Source: Azoarcus taiwanensis (lineage in GTDB: Bacteria > Pseudomonadota > Gammaproteobacteria > Burkholderiales > Rhodocyclaceae). Taken from it: 32,510 nucleotides of DNA. The stretch spans positions 1-32,510 of the forward strand of contig NZ_WTVM01000037.1 of the NCBI RefSeq assembly GCF_012910885.1, in the 5' to 3' direction. Below, in pieces: positions 15,015 through 23,781 of the stretch (position 1 is its first letter; every line of letters begins with the position of its first letter). Made by a program: the position numbers and the translations under genes. The notes under the pieces were generated by a model. It was not told the origin of the DNA. It was given only the letters and a program-made list of their open reading frames with translations, and made no database searches.

Positions 15015-15480
15015 CAACGACGAGAATCAGATCACCGAAGACGATTGGGCCGCAGCCATGATGGAGCAGGCAGCGACCGAGGACAGTGGCGCCGACACCG
15101 AGGCGGAGAAAGTTGCAGCCGAGCTGGCCGCAGCAGCGGATGGTTCGCCGTATCAGGCAAAGCCGGCAAGCCAGATTTTTCCGGATTTCGGTGACTCGGA
15201 CACGAGGTCCGGCAACCTGAGCGATTTCGACATGATTCTGGACATTCCGGTCCAGATGACCGTCGAACTCGGTCGGACCAAGCTTTCCATCCGCAACCTG
15301 CTGCAGCTGGCACACGGCTCCGTCGTCGAACTGGACGGTTTGGCTGGCGAGCCGATGGACGTGCTTGTAAACGGCACGCTCATCGCGCAGGGCGAAGTGG
15401 TCGTAGTCAACGACAAGTTCGGCATCCGCCTGACCGACATCATTACGCCCGCAGAACGCATGCGAAAGATCCGGAACTGA
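15007..15480 (+). CDS. fliN: Flagellar motor switch protein FliN (157 aa)
   Basis: FliN forms the base of the C ring and docks the FliH-FliI export complex. The conserved SpoA domain occupies ~75-155: DIPVQMTVELGRTKLSIRNL, SVVELDGLAGEPMDVLVNGT and VVVNDKFGIRLTDIITPAER. The first ~70 residues are acidic and alanine-rich (EDDWAAAMMEQAATEDSG), a variable extension found in many beta- and gammaproteobacterial FliN. The ATG at 15007 is chosen because it overlaps the fliM stop (ATGGCTGA) and has GGAG just upstream. Confidence 0.96.
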   Translation: MADNDENQITEDDWAAAMMEQAATEDSGADTEAEKVAAELAAAADGSPYQAKPASQIFPDFGDSDTRSGNLSDFDMILDIPVQMTVELGRTKLSIRNLLQLAHGSVVELDGLAGEPMDVLVNGTLIAQGEVVVVNDKFGIRLTDIITPAERMRKIRN

Positions 15481-15570
15481 CCGACGAGATCGGTTGCCGG
15501 AGCGTCAAAGCTTCGAATTGTCGCGCCTTTTCCCGCCTAATCCAGCCATGTAGCCGGAGCGGGGGACACT

Positions 15571-16032
15571 ATGATTTCCAGCGTGAAAACATGGTTTCCC
15601 TGCCCGATGCCCCTCCCTCGCCTCCTCGCTTTCGCGACACTATCCGGCTTCAGCACGGGCTCATTCGCCCAGCAGGAGTTGCCGGGCCTGGCCTCAGGCT
15701 TCGCACAAATGCTGCTCGGCCTGGGCGTTGTGATCGCCTTGCTGCTGGCCACGCTGTGGCTGATCAAGCGTCTTTCCGCACCGCGCGGCCCGTCAGCCGG
15801 ACTGAAGGTGCTGGGCGGGGTTGCCATTGGTTCGCGTGAGCGGCTGGTGCTTGTCGAGGTCGGCGACAAGGTACTTGTGCTCGGGGTTACGGCGAACAGC
15901 ATCAATACCCTCCATACAACCGATGCCGGTGATCTGGCGCTGGCTCCGCCGCCTGCTGGCACAAACCGTCGCGAGCCGGAGTTCGCCGGCTGGTTGAGGC
16001 GGTCGCTGGAACAGCGCAAGGACGGCACCTGA
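15571..16032 (+). CDS. fliO: Flagellar export apparatus assembly protein FliO (153 aa)
   Basis: Small membrane protein that helps assemble the FliP5-FliR export-gate core. A signal-like hydrophobic N-terminus (to about residue 33, SFAQ) precedes a membrane segment (~46-66, QMLLGLGVVIALLLATLWLI). The short cytoplasmic beta domain reads LKVLGGVAIGSRERLVLVEV and DKVLVLGVTANSINTLHT. FliO is poorly conserved, but the fliNOPQR context is decisive. A purine-rich stretch (GGAGCGGGGGA) precedes the ATG. The 90-bp gap before it holds a single TTGCCG (15494-15499) and nothing else clear. Confidence 0.93.
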   Translation: MISSVKTWFPCPMPLPRLLAFATLSGFSTGSFAQQELPGLASGFAQMLLGLGVVIALLLATLWLIKRLSAPRGPSAGLKVLGGVAIGSRERLVLVEVGDKVLVLGVTANSINTLHTTDAGDLALAPPPAGTNRREPEFAGWLRRSLEQRKDGT

Positions 16033-16033
16033 C

Positions 16034-16774
16034 ATGTGGGGTATCGTCCGACACCTCCTGATGGCCGGCGTCGTCGCGCTCCCGGCGCTCGCCTCCGCTC
16101 AAGGTCTGCCGGCATTCACCTCCACCGAGATGTCGGGCGGTGGCACAAGCTACAGCCTGAGCGTGCAGACGCTGCTGCTGCTGACTGCGCTTTCCTTCCT
16201 GCCCGCGGTCATTCTGATGATGACCTGCTTCACCCGCATCATTATCGTGTTCGCGCTGCTGCGCACAGCCATGGGCACCCAGACCTCGCCACCCAACCAG
16301 GTCTTGCTCGGTCTCGCCCTGTTTCTGACGTTTTTTATCATGGCACCGGTTGCCGAGCGGGTCTACGTGGATGCCTACCAGCCCATGGCGGTCGGCGAAC
16401 TGGCCTTCGACGAGGCGATGGTTCGCGCATCGGAGCCGGTCAAGGCATTCATGCTCACCCAGGTGCGAGCATCCGATCTCGACCTTTTTGCCCGCCTGGC
16501 CGGCGTCCCACCAGTCGATAGCGCCGAGGAGCTACCAATGCGTGTGGTGGTGCCCGCATTCGTCACCTCAGAGCTGAAAACCGCCTTCCAGATCGGTTTC
16601 ATTGTCTTCATTCCCTTTCTGATCATCGACATGCTCGTCGCCTCGGTGCTGATGTCGATGGGCATGATGATGATGTCGCCGGTCATCGTATCCCTGCCAT
16701 TCAAGATCATGCTCTTCGTGCTGATCGACGGCTGGACGCTACTCATCGGCTCGCTGGTGCAGAGCTTCGGATGA
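16034..16774 (+). CDS. fliP: Flagellar export gate protein FliP (246 aa)
   Basis: Five FliP subunits form the core pore of the flagellar type III export gate. A cleavable signal peptide (~1-22, ending ALASAQ) is followed by the family's membrane helices and signature stretches: FLPAVILMMTCFTRIIIVFA, LRTAMGTQTSPPNQVLLGLA, LFLTFFIMAPV and, in the C-terminal half, VVPAFVTSELKTAFQIGFIV and ASVLMSMGMMMMSP. Full length. It starts one base after the fliO stop. Confidence 0.98.
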   Translation: MWGIVRHLLMAGVVALPALASAQGLPAFTSTEMSGGGTSYSLSVQTLLLLTALSFLPAVILMMTCFTRIIIVFALLRTAMGTQTSPPNQVLLGLALFLTFFIMAPVAERVYVDAYQPMAVGELAFDEAMVRASEPVKAFMLTQVRASDLDLFARLAGVPPVDSAEELPMRVVVPAFVTSELKTAFQIGFIVFIPFLIIDMLVASVLMSMGMMMMSPVIVSLPFKIMLFVLIDGWTLLIGSLVQSFG

Positions 16775-16799
16775 GCCCAACGCACAAGGAGAACACGCC

Positions 16800-17069
16800 A
16801 TGACACCGACGATGGTCATCGATATTGGCCGTCAGGCCGTCGAGGTGACGCTAATGATGGCGACACCGCTGTTCCTCGCAGCGTTGCTGACCGGTCTCAT
16901 CGTCAGCGTTTTCCAGGCGGCGACCCAGATCAACGAGATGACGCTCTCCTTCGTACCAAAGTTGGTCGCGATATTCCTCGCGATGGTGGTAGCCGGCCCA
17001 TGGATGCTGACGCTGATCACCGATTTCGCCTCGCGGCTGATCATCTCGATACCGTCGATGATCGGCTGA
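16800..17069 (+). CDS. fliQ: Flagellar export gate protein FliQ (89 aa)
   Basis: Two-helix export-gate subunit that packs around the FliP-FliR pore. Both hydrophobic hairpin helices are visible: VTLMMATPLFLAALLTGLIV and VAIFLAMVVAGPWMLTLITD. The linker VFQAATQINEMTLSFVPK is the strongly conserved family motif. Length matches the family. AAGGAG lies ~8 nt before the ATG. Confidence 0.98.
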   Translation: MTPTMVIDIGRQAVEVTLMMATPLFLAALLTGLIVSVFQAATQINEMTLSFVPKLVAIFLAMVVAGPWMLTLITDFASRLIISIPSMIG

Positions 17070-17091
17070 AGCGCTCACACGGACCGCAGGC

Positions 17092-17883
17092 ATGCTTGAG
17101 GTCACAACAAGCCAACTCGACGCATGGGTAACCGGCCTGATGCTGCCACTCGCACGGCTGCTCGGACTGGTTGCCGCCGCCCCCCTGTTCAGCAACCGCG
17201 CCATTTCAGCAAGAATACGTCTGACCGTAGGTCTGGCGATCGCAATGGCGGTACTGCCGGCCTTGCCTCCCATGCCGCCGATGCCCGCCGACTCATGGCT
17301 CGCGCTCTCGGTGCTCGCGCAGCAGATGCTGATCGGCATTGCGATCGGGTTCATGATGCGGTTGTTCTTCGCCGCGATTGACGTCGCCGGCGAAATGATC
17401 GGCCTGCAGATGGGTCTTTCGTTCGCGATCTTCTTCAACCCGCAGACCGGCGGCCAATCCTCGGTGGTGGCGGAGTTTCTCAACCTGCTCGCGCTGCTGA
17501 TCTTTCTCGCGCTAAACGGCCATCTGATGATGATCAGCGTGCTGGTGAAGAGCTTCGAATGGCTGCCGGTGGGGGAGATCGCGGCGGCTAACGCCTGGAT
17601 GCTCATTGTGCGCTACGCGTCAATGATGTTTTTCTCCGGCATTCTTCTGGCGCTGCCCATGGTGGCAACCCTGTTGATCACCAACATCGCACTCGGGGTG
17701 CTCACCCGTTCTGCACCACAACTCAACCTGTTTGCGGTCGGTTTCCCTGTCACGTTGACCGTAGGCATGATCGTGCTGCTCGTCAGCCTGAGCTACTTCG
17801 CGCCGATGGCACAACGAATCTTCGAGCTCGGATTTCAGGCCATTGACGAATTGATGCGGGTAATGGTCCAAGCGCCCATGTAG
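17092..17883 (+). CDS. fliR: Flagellar export gate protein FliR (263 aa)
   Basis: FliR completes the export-gate pore with FliP and FliQ. It is a polytopic membrane protein with about six hydrophobic stretches, from ARLLGLVAAAPLFSNRAISA near the N-terminus to VGMIVLLVSLSYFAPMAQRI near the end. Conserved elements include QMLIGIAIGFMMRLFFAAID and GLQMGLSFAIFFNPQTGGQS. It is the last gene of the rightward operon and converges with the leftward flg operon. No flhB follows; the rest of the export gate (flhA, flhB) must be elsewhere. Confidence 0.97.
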   Translation: MLEVTTSQLDAWVTGLMLPLARLLGLVAAAPLFSNRAISARIRLTVGLAIAMAVLPALPPMPPMPADSWLALSVLAQQMLIGIAIGFMMRLFFAAIDVAGEMIGLQMGLSFAIFFNPQTGGQSSVVAEFLNLLALLIFLALNGHLMMISVLVKSFEWLPVGEIAAANAWMLIVRYASMMFFSGILLALPMVATLLITNIALGVLTRSAPQLNLFAVGFPVTLTVGMIVLLVSLSYFAPMAQRIFELGFQAIDELMRVMVQAPM

Positions 17884-17924
17884 CAGACCCCGAGATCCGT
17901 TTCAGGCGTGCTTTCAGGCCAAAC

Positions 17925-18285
17925 TCAGAGATCGATCTCGGGCCAGGTTTCCGAACGCGCGAGGCGGATTTCCCCACTCGCGAAACGGTGTGCGAAGGGT
18001 CGGGTCGATTCGATCCCTTCCTCATAACGAAGTACTTCGTAGGCTACGAAGCCGCCCTCGGATACAAGCTGCTCAGCATTTCGGCGGAAAATCCGGCGTG
18101 CCTCACCCTCCCCCCCGGTCGCGAGCCGCTTCATGCGCGAAGTACTGCGGCTCAAAGAGTGTTAGATCCACACCCGTCGGGAGGGTGCCGTACGCACCAG
18201 CTGCCGGGCCACTGTAATCACTAACCGTCTCGCAACCAACCAGCAGAACCGTCGATACGAGTAGCACTGAGATCCGATGCTTCAT
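17925..18285 (-). pseudogene. Small putative lipoprotein gene after flgL, broken by a frameshift in a G7 tract
   Basis: The gene starts 9 bp after the flgL stop with GAGG well placed before the ATG. The product starts with a lipoprotein signal (SVLLVSTVLLVGC, lipobox LVGC with Cys18). Frame 1 runs 60 codons and stops at TGA just after a run of seven G (18116-18110). The next frame continues without stop to 17925. Removing one G joins them into a single 119-aa product, and the 361-bp span is exactly 120 codons plus one base. The joined C-terminal part (FRRNAEQLVSEGGFVAYEVL) looks like a real folded domain, but I do not recognise it. The alternative, two separate overlapping genes, is less likely because the second has no ribosome binding site. 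Cause: real mutation, phase variation, or sequencing error. Confidence 0.7.
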
Positions 18286-18294
18286 CTTGGCGCC

Positions 18295-19620
18295 TCAGTT
18301 GATGAAGTTGAATAATGACAGGCCAGTAATCCGAACATAGGACTGCTGCGCGGCCTGCAAAAAGGCCTGCTGTCGTGTCAATCGAGAGATCGCTTCCGCA
18401 TAATCGACATCCTCCAGACGGGAGATCGCCGTTGCGTACTGAAGGTCGAGATCTGACCCGAGATTCTGCAACTGCTCGGCCTCCACCATTTGCGACCCAA
18501 CCTGCGCGCGCAGCCCCAGGATGTTCTCAAGCGCGGCGTCCAGGTTCTCCAACGCGAACGCCACTCCGCCTGCAGGACCGACGCCACTGCTGTCGTCGAG
18601 CGCGCTGATTGCCACGGCGACGTTCTTGAACATATTGGTCGACGCCACCATGACCTCGAACGCATCGCCGCTCTCGATGTTAGCCGGGTCGTTTGGATTG
18701 GCCGCCGGCACGTGGCTCGGCAAGGACACCTCGATGCCATTAAAAGCGTAGGTACTGCCCGGAGCCAGGCCTGTAGCGACCGGGTTCCGCCCCACGCCGG
18801 GCACCACCTCCTCAACGCTGAAGCTGCCCGTGGCGGGATTGCCAGGGGTTGTTTCAGCATAGGTAAAGATGTAGCGACGCCCCTGGTTGTCTGGGTTTCT
18901 CGGGCTGTCGGGGTCATCCGGGTCGTTTATCGCAATCGAGCCAAAGCTGACCGTCAGCCCCCCTCCTGTTCCGCTATTGGTTGCACCGCGGAAACTGTAG
19001 AGCGCCTCGTTGGTCGTGGGATTGTCGGCAGTGGGGGGGCGGGTGGCAGTGACATCGATCATGCGACTGCGGTCGAATACCCTGTCACCAGCGAAGCTTG
19101 TCGGCATGTACCGCGACGCACTGACTTGTATCGTACGCTCTCCCTGGTCACCAGCATAGTTCACGCCCGCCAATCCACCCGCGAACGGTTGTGTGTCGGC
19201 CCGATAACCGGCAAAGAGATAATCGCCTTGTCCGTCCTGGCTATTGGCGAGCGCGACCAACGCCTCGAACTGCGACTTGAGATCAGTCGCGATGTAGCGC
19301 AAATCCTCTGCAGTCGCCGCGCCGTTTCCGGCCTGTACCGAGCGTTCGCGGGCATATTGCAGAATGTCACCAACGCCAACGAGCTTGTTCTCCAGTAGCC
19401 TGAGGTTGTCGTTCGCATAGGCGAGATTGTTGGCGAACTGGCTGTTCACCGCTTTTGTCTGGTTCAGTTCAAGCGCGCGGGCTGAAGCGATGGGGTCGTC
19501 AGCCGGCGTGAGAATCCGCCGACCTGTTGCAACTTGCTGCTGAGTGCGGACGAGATCGAAGGTCTGCTGCTGAAGCGCGTTCAGACCCCGCTGGTAGATC
19601 ATGCTGCTCGAGATACGCAT
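18295..19620 (-). CDS. flgL: Flagellar hook-filament junction protein FlgL / HAP3 (441 aa)
   Basis: FlgL joins the hook cap protein FlgK to the flagellin filament. The N-terminal flagellin-like helix (MRISSSMIYQRGLNALQQQT and TGRRILTPADDPIASARALE) and the C-terminal helix (SYVRITGLSLFNFIN) are typical and form the coiled-coil core. The centre is expanded compared with the ~300-residue enteric protein and holds a variable domain with an acidic loop, NDPDDPDSPRNPDNQGRRYI. AGGAG lies about 8 nt before the ATG. It follows flgK by 11 bp in the same operon, probably driven by the sigma54 promoter before flgK. Confidence 0.95.
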   Translation of the reverse strand: MRISSSMIYQRGLNALQQQTFDLVRTQQQVATGRRILTPADDPIASARALELNQTKAVNSQFANNLAYANDNLRLLENKLVGVGDILQYARERSVQAGNGAATAEDLRYIATDLKSQFEALVALANSQDGQGDYLFAGYRADTQPFAGGLAGVNYAGDQGERTIQVSASRYMPTSFAGDRVFDRSRMIDVTATRPPTADNPTTNEALYSFRGATNSGTGGGLTVSFGSIAINDPDDPDSPRNPDNQGRRYIFTYAETTPGNPATGSFSVEEVVPGVGRNPVATGLAPGSTYAFNGIEVSLPSHVPAANPNDPANIESGDAFEVMVASTNMFKNVAVAISALDDSSGVGPAGGVAFALENLDAALENILGLRAQVGSQMVEAEQLQNLGSDLDLQYATAISRLEDVDYAEAISRLTRQQAFLQAAQQSYVRITGLSLFNFIN

Positions 19621-19631
19621 GACGGGCTCTC

Positions 19632-21587
19632 CTATCGGGCAATCGACAGCAGTTCATCGAACAAGCGCTGCGCGATTGCCATGACCCGCCCCGAGGCCTG
19701 ATAAGCCTGCTGGTACCGGATCAAGTTGGCTGCTTCCTCGTCCAGATTCACACCGGAAAGTGCGTCACGCTGTTCGGTGGCCTGGGTGAGCAGCGTCTGC
19801 TGGGTCTGCTCGCCTGCCTGAACCTCGCGTGTCTTGTTGCCCACGCCTGTGACCAGCTGCGAATAGAGTGACTGGAAGGTTGCGGTCGGACTCCCACCCG
19901 GCGATGCGAACATGACCTTGGTGGTCTGCAGCGCGCCCAAGCGTGCCGCGTTGCGGTTGTCCGCAGTGCCCGCTACGGTTGCACTGAAGGTGAAGCGGTC
20001 ATGGGCCTGCGGGGTGCCGGAGAGCGTGAACTCGAAGCTGTATCCATCAGCTATCGACGTCAGGGTGAACACCTTGCCACTGGCGTCGCTGCTGGGATCG
20101 TAAGCATCATCCGGGGCCAGTGTGTAGCCCGCCGGCAGCCCCCCCAGTACGTTACCGTCCCAGGTCAGGGTAAAGGATGGGAAATGCGGATCAGTGGCCC
20201 TGGGAAGCATGCCGTCGACCGAGTTCACCACAATGTTGCCGACCTTGCCGGTGCCAGCATTGGACACCGGCATCTCTACCGACACCGGGTTGGCTGCAGC
20301 GACCTTGCGCGGATCGCTGATCACCACGCCGATATCACGCGCTGCATTGCGCGTGGGCTGGATCAGTGCACTCTCTCCCGCTGCCAGTCCGAATCCGGGA
20401 GCGGACACATCAACCACCAACCCTTCAAAAGTGATGCTGCCGGCAAACGGGGCTGAACTGACACCCGTGTTGCGGTTGGTAATCGTGTAATCGACGCCAT
20501 CGAAGGCAAGAGTGTAATCACTGTCGGTCAGCGCCCCGACCTGGGCGCTGTCGATCGAAACCTGCGCTGCGGTGGCCGGAGACACGGCTACCGGCGGCAA
20601 GCGGAAGAAGTCCTGCCCAAGCACACCCTCGAGATCCACACCCAAGGCGTGCACCCGATTGAACTCAGTCGCAAGACCCAGCGCAATCAGGCCGAGACGG
20701 TTCTGCGCTGGATCGAGCGACTCGCGTCGAAACGCGAGCAAGCCCCCCAATTCACCGCCGTTGAGCAAGCGCTCGGGCAATAGCGTCTCACCGCCCCCCG
20801 GAAGCACCAGTGTCAGCGACTGCCGTGTGGGGTCCAGCGGATCCGGGGTAGTGCCCAGCGTCGATACATTCTGACCGAGCACCAGCGGTTGACCGGAGCC
20901 GATGAACACACTCAGTTGCCCGTCGCGCTCGACCACCGTCGATGTCTTGATCTTCGTGTTCAACTCCGCGACCAGAACGTTTCGCTGGTCGCGCAAGTCG
21001 TTGGCAGGCACGCCTGGACCGGCCGCCTCCGCGACCACGATGCGCTGATTCAGCTCGGCAATCTGGCGACCCAGGGAATTGATCGTGTCGACGCTCTCAG
21101 CGATCTGATCTTCAACGCCGCTGCGGACCTCACGTATGCGCCCATCCAGCGCACTAAAACGGGCGACCAGCGCCTGTGCCGACGAGATCAGCGCCTGGCG
21201 GGCCGGCACACTGGTCGGGTTTGCCGACACTTCCTGCACACCGGCAAAGAAATCCTGCAGGGACGGTGATAACCCGACCGAGGGGTCAGCGAGCAGATTG
21301 TTGATCTGGGAAATCTGGGCGCCGTAGGCAGCGAACTCGGACCGGCGGTTGTCAGCCGACAGCACCTGGTTCTCGAGAAACTGACTGTACTGGCGAGTGA
21401 CCGTCGCAATACGCGTACCCTGACCGAAGAAGCCCACACCGGAGAACAGCGGGTCGTTGGTGGTCTGAACCACGCCCTGACGGCTGTAGCCGGGGGTGCC
21501 GGCGTTTACGATGTTGTGCGACGTTGTGTTGAGCTGAAGCTGCGCGGCATTCAGTCCGGTCAAGCCGATGTTGAGCAATCCGGCCAT
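19632..21587 (-). CDS. flgK: Flagellar hook-associated protein FlgK / HAP1 (651 aa)
   Basis: FlgK forms the first junction layer between hook and filament. The N-terminal rod-type motif is clear (LLNIGLTGLNAAQLQLNTTS, HNIVNAGTPGYSRQ), as is the C-terminal one (LDEEAANLIRYQQAYQASGR, VMAIAQRLFDELLSIAR). The middle carries the variable D2/D3 domains. It is somewhat longer than the ~550-aa enteric protein because of this middle part. GAGGAA precedes the ATG. It has its own sigma54 promoter in the 84-bp gap after flgJ, fitting its later role in assembly. Confidence 0.97.
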   Translation of the reverse strand: MAGLLNIGLTGLNAAQLQLNTTSHNIVNAGTPGYSRQGVVQTTNDPLFSGVGFFGQGTRIATVTRQYSQFLENQVLSADNRRSEFAAYGAQISQINNLLADPSVGLSPSLQDFFAGVQEVSANPTSVPARQALISSAQALVARFSALDGRIREVRSGVEDQIAESVDTINSLGRQIAELNQRIVVAEAAGPGVPANDLRDQRNVLVAELNTKIKTSTVVERDGQLSVFIGSGQPLVLGQNVSTLGTTPDPLDPTRQSLTLVLPGGGETLLPERLLNGGELGGLLAFRRESLDPAQNRLGLIALGLATEFNRVHALGVDLEGVLGQDFFRLPPVAVSPATAAQVSIDSAQVGALTDSDYTLAFDGVDYTITNRNTGVSSAPFAGSITFEGLVVDVSAPGFGLAAGESALIQPTRNAARDIGVVISDPRKVAAANPVSVEMPVSNAGTGKVGNIVVNSVDGMLPRATDPHFPSFTLTWDGNVLGGLPAGYTLAPDDAYDPSSDASGKVFTLTSIADGYSFEFTLSGTPQAHDRFTFSATVAGTADNRNAARLGALQTTKVMFASPGGSPTATFQSLYSQLVTGVGNKTREVQAGEQTQQTLLTQATEQRDALSGVNLDEEAANLIRYQQAYQASGRVMAIAQRLFDELLSIAR

Positions 21588-21618
21588 GATGGTTCCTCGT
21601 TACGTTTGAACCATATTT

Positions 21619-21635
21619 AGCAAGTTTCTTGCCAG
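21619..21635 (-). promoter_or_regulatory. Sigma54 (-24/-12) promoter of flgK-flgL
   Basis: On the minus strand CTGGCAAGAAACTTGCT fits the consensus well, with 10 bp between GG and GC. The transcription start should be near 21608, about 20 nt before the flgK ATG. The first bases of the leader hold TGGTTC and GAACCA as an inverted repeat with a 12-nt spacer, overlapping the ribosome binding site. Confidence 0.82.
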
Positions 21636-21671
21636 TTCTGCCGTGGCGGGCAGCCGGCACTTGCGCTCACC

Positions 21672-22655
21672 TCAACCACCGAGCGCAGCGCGCAGCGTCG
21701 GCCCGTTGATGATGCTTGCGAGCTTGTCCGCGTAAAGCGGATCGGTAGCGTAGCCAGCTGTCTGCAGGCTGCGGGCGAATCCGACCGGATCGCTCTGGCC
21801 GAGCACGTTCGCATAGCGCGGGTTGTTGCGCATCAGGTTGGCGAAGTCCTGGAAGGCTTCGGCGTACGAGCCGTAGACCCTGAAACGCGCCTTCTCTGTG
21901 TAGGGCCGACCGTCGGCGTACTCGGTCACTGGCAGTTCGACCACCGGACCTTTCCAGTTTCGGCCGGCCTTGATGTTGAAAACGTTATGGCTCGGTTGTC
22001 CGTCGCGAGTTCGCAACTCCGCCCTGCCCCAGCCGGTTTCGAGCGCAGCCTGAGCGACCATGAACTGCGGCGGCACACCGATGCTGCGTGCGGCTTCAAC
22101 CGCATGCGACCAGACCCGGCCGACGAAGTTGCCGACGCGCTCGGAGACCGACGAGGCCGGACTCGGAACCCCGCTAGCCGTGGCGGCAGATCCACTTGCT
22201 GGCGCATTCTCCCCGGCGGTGTTGCCGGCAGCGCTTGCCTCTCTGCTGCCGCGCAAGGCAGAAATTGCCGCTCGACGCGGCACGCTGGCCAGATCGAACA
22301 CTGGCTTGCCGTCCTGACCGATGGCCGGCTCACGAGTCACACCCAGATGCTCACCGCCCATTTGACGAAAGATCACGTCGGCCAGGCCAATGCCCGAGCC
22401 CGAGCCTTGCGCCATTTGCATCGCCATCTGCTGGTCCTGAAATGACTGCAGCATGCGCGTCTGGTCGTTGTCGAAGAGGCCATTGGCCGGGGTTGCCTCG
22501 CGCATGGCCTTTAGCATCATCTGCATGAACAAGCCCTCGAACTGCTTGGCGGCAGCGCGCAGCGCATCGGGCGAATTGCCTTCGCGCGCAAGCCGCTTGA
22601 GATCCCCGAAGGAGTTCGGGTCGAGGACGTTGAGCTGGTTGAGCTCGACGCTCAT
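21672..22655 (-). CDS. flgJ: Flagellar rod-assembly protein and muramidase FlgJ (327 aa)
   Basis: FlgJ caps the growing rod and cuts the peptidoglycan layer so that the rod can pass. The N-terminal rod-binding domain (~25-110) has AAAKQFEGLFMQMMLKAMRE. After a Ser/Ala-rich linker (~135-175), the glucosaminidase domain (~175-325) follows with PPQFMVAQAALETGWGRAEL, placing the likely catalytic Glu at 206, and HNVFNIKAGRNWKGPVVELP. The two-domain form is the beta/gammaproteobacterial type. The ATG at 22655 is chosen: it lies 1 bp after the flgI stop with GGAG upstream, and the longer open frame is not FlgJ-like. Confidence 0.97.
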   Translation of the reverse strand: MSVELNQLNVLDPNSFGDLKRLAREGNSPDALRAAAKQFEGLFMQMMLKAMREATPANGLFDNDQTRMLQSFQDQQMAMQMAQGSGSGIGLADVIFRQMGGEHLGVTREPAIGQDGKPVFDLASVPRRAAISALRGSREASAAGNTAGENAPASGSAATASGVPSPASSVSERVGNFVGRVWSHAVEAARSIGVPPQFMVAQAALETGWGRAELRTRDGQPSHNVFNIKAGRNWKGPVVELPVTEYADGRPYTEKARFRVYGSYAEAFQDFANLMRNNPRYANVLGQSDPVGFARSLQTAGYATDPLYADKLASIINGPTLRAALGG

Positions 22656-22656
22656 G

Positions 22657-23772
22657 TCAGATGATCTCCAGCTCCGCCCGCAAGGCACCGGCCGCGCGCA
22701 TCGCCTGCAGGATGCTGACGAGGTCGGTCGGCGTCGCGCCAATCGCGTTGAGTGCGGTGACCACGTCCGACAGACTGGCGCTCTCGGGTACGTTGATGAA
22801 GCTCACCTGCGGTTCGTCGATCTCGATCCGGCCTTGCTGCACCACTGCTGTCTCGCCGCCACTGAACGGAGGCGGCTGGACCACCGTGGTATCGGTGCCG
22901 ATACTGACGGTGATGTTGCCGTGGGCAACCGCAACGTTCTGCAGCGTGACCCGCTGGTTCATGACCACCGAACCGGTTCGGGCGTTGACGATGACCCGTG
23001 CCGCCTGCTGCTCCGGGGTGACCATGAGGTTCTCCAGGCGGCCGATGAATGCGACGCGATCGGTCGGGTCCATGGGTGCCCGCACCTGGATGCTGCGTCC
23101 GTCCAGCGCCTGGGCAACCCCGTTGGCAGTCGCCATGTTGATCGCATCCACCACCCGACGCACGGTGCCGAAATCGGTTTCGCGCAGTTCGAAGGTGATG
23201 TATTCGCCCTGGCCGAGCGAGGTTGGCACGGCACGCTCGACCGTTGCGCCGTTGGGAATGCGCCCTGCGGCCAGATGGTTCGTCACCTGCGATGCGCCGA
23301 CACCTTCGGCACCGATACCGCCAACGAACAGATGGCCCTGCGCCATTGCGTAGACCTGCCCGTCCGCGCCCTTGAGCGGCGTCATGATCAGGGTGCCGCC
23401 GCGCAGACTACGTGCGTTACCGATGGATGAGACGGTGACGTCAATCTGCTGCCCAGGACGTACGAACGGCGGCAGATTGGCAGTGACCATCACCGCCGCA
23501 ACGTTTCGGAGCTGCAGGCGCGTTCCCGGCGGCATCGCCACGCCCATGTTGCCCAGCATGTTGATGATGCTCTGCACCGTGAATGGCGTCTGCGTGGTCT
23601 GGTCGCCGGAGCCGTCCAGCCCCACGACAATCCCGTAACCGACAATCTGGTTGTCCCGCACGCCGGAAATCGAGGCCAGATCCTTGATCCGCTCCGCCGC
23701 CGATACCGGCGCACCCAGAGTCATCGCAACCAGCACGATTCCAAACAATCTAAAGAGCTTTCGTGTATTCAT
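22657..23772 (-). CDS. flgI: Flagellar P-ring protein FlgI (371 aa)
   Basis: FlgI is secreted to the periplasm and forms the P ring around the rod in the peptidoglycan layer. A Sec signal peptide (1-25, ending APVSA) precedes the mature start AERIKDLASISGVRDNQIVG, which is the family signature. Other conserved stretches are YGIVVGLDGSGDQTTQTPFT and INMLGNMGVAMPPGTRLQLR. Length is normal. It follows flgH by 9 bp. Confidence 0.98.
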   Translation of the reverse strand: MNTRKLFRLFGIVLVAMTLGAPVSAAERIKDLASISGVRDNQIVGYGIVVGLDGSGDQTTQTPFTVQSIINMLGNMGVAMPPGTRLQLRNVAAVMVTANLPPFVRPGQQIDVTVSSIGNARSLRGGTLIMTPLKGADGQVYAMAQGHLFVGGIGAEGVGASQVTNHLAAGRIPNGATVERAVPTSLGQGEYITFELRETDFGTVRRVVDAINMATANGVAQALDGRSIQVRAPMDPTDRVAFIGRLENLMVTPEQQAARVIVNARTGSVVMNQRVTLQNVAVAHGNITVSIGTDTTVVQPPPFSGGETAVVQQGRIEIDEPQVSFINVPESASLSDVVTALNAIGATPTDLVSILQAMRAAGALRAELEII

Positions 23773-23781
23773 GATGCCCCC

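Noticed and set aside
17889-17942. CCCGAGATC / GATCTCGGG inverted repeat between the converging fliR and lipoprotein genes, as a terminator
   Set aside because: The 9-bp arms are perfect, but the loop is 36 nt, one arm lies in the 3' end of the lipoprotein gene, and no T-run follows in either direction.
18490-19398. 302-codon frame on the + strand opposite flgL
   Set aside because: flgL has intact conserved ends and a ribosome binding site; the opposite frame shows no family signature.
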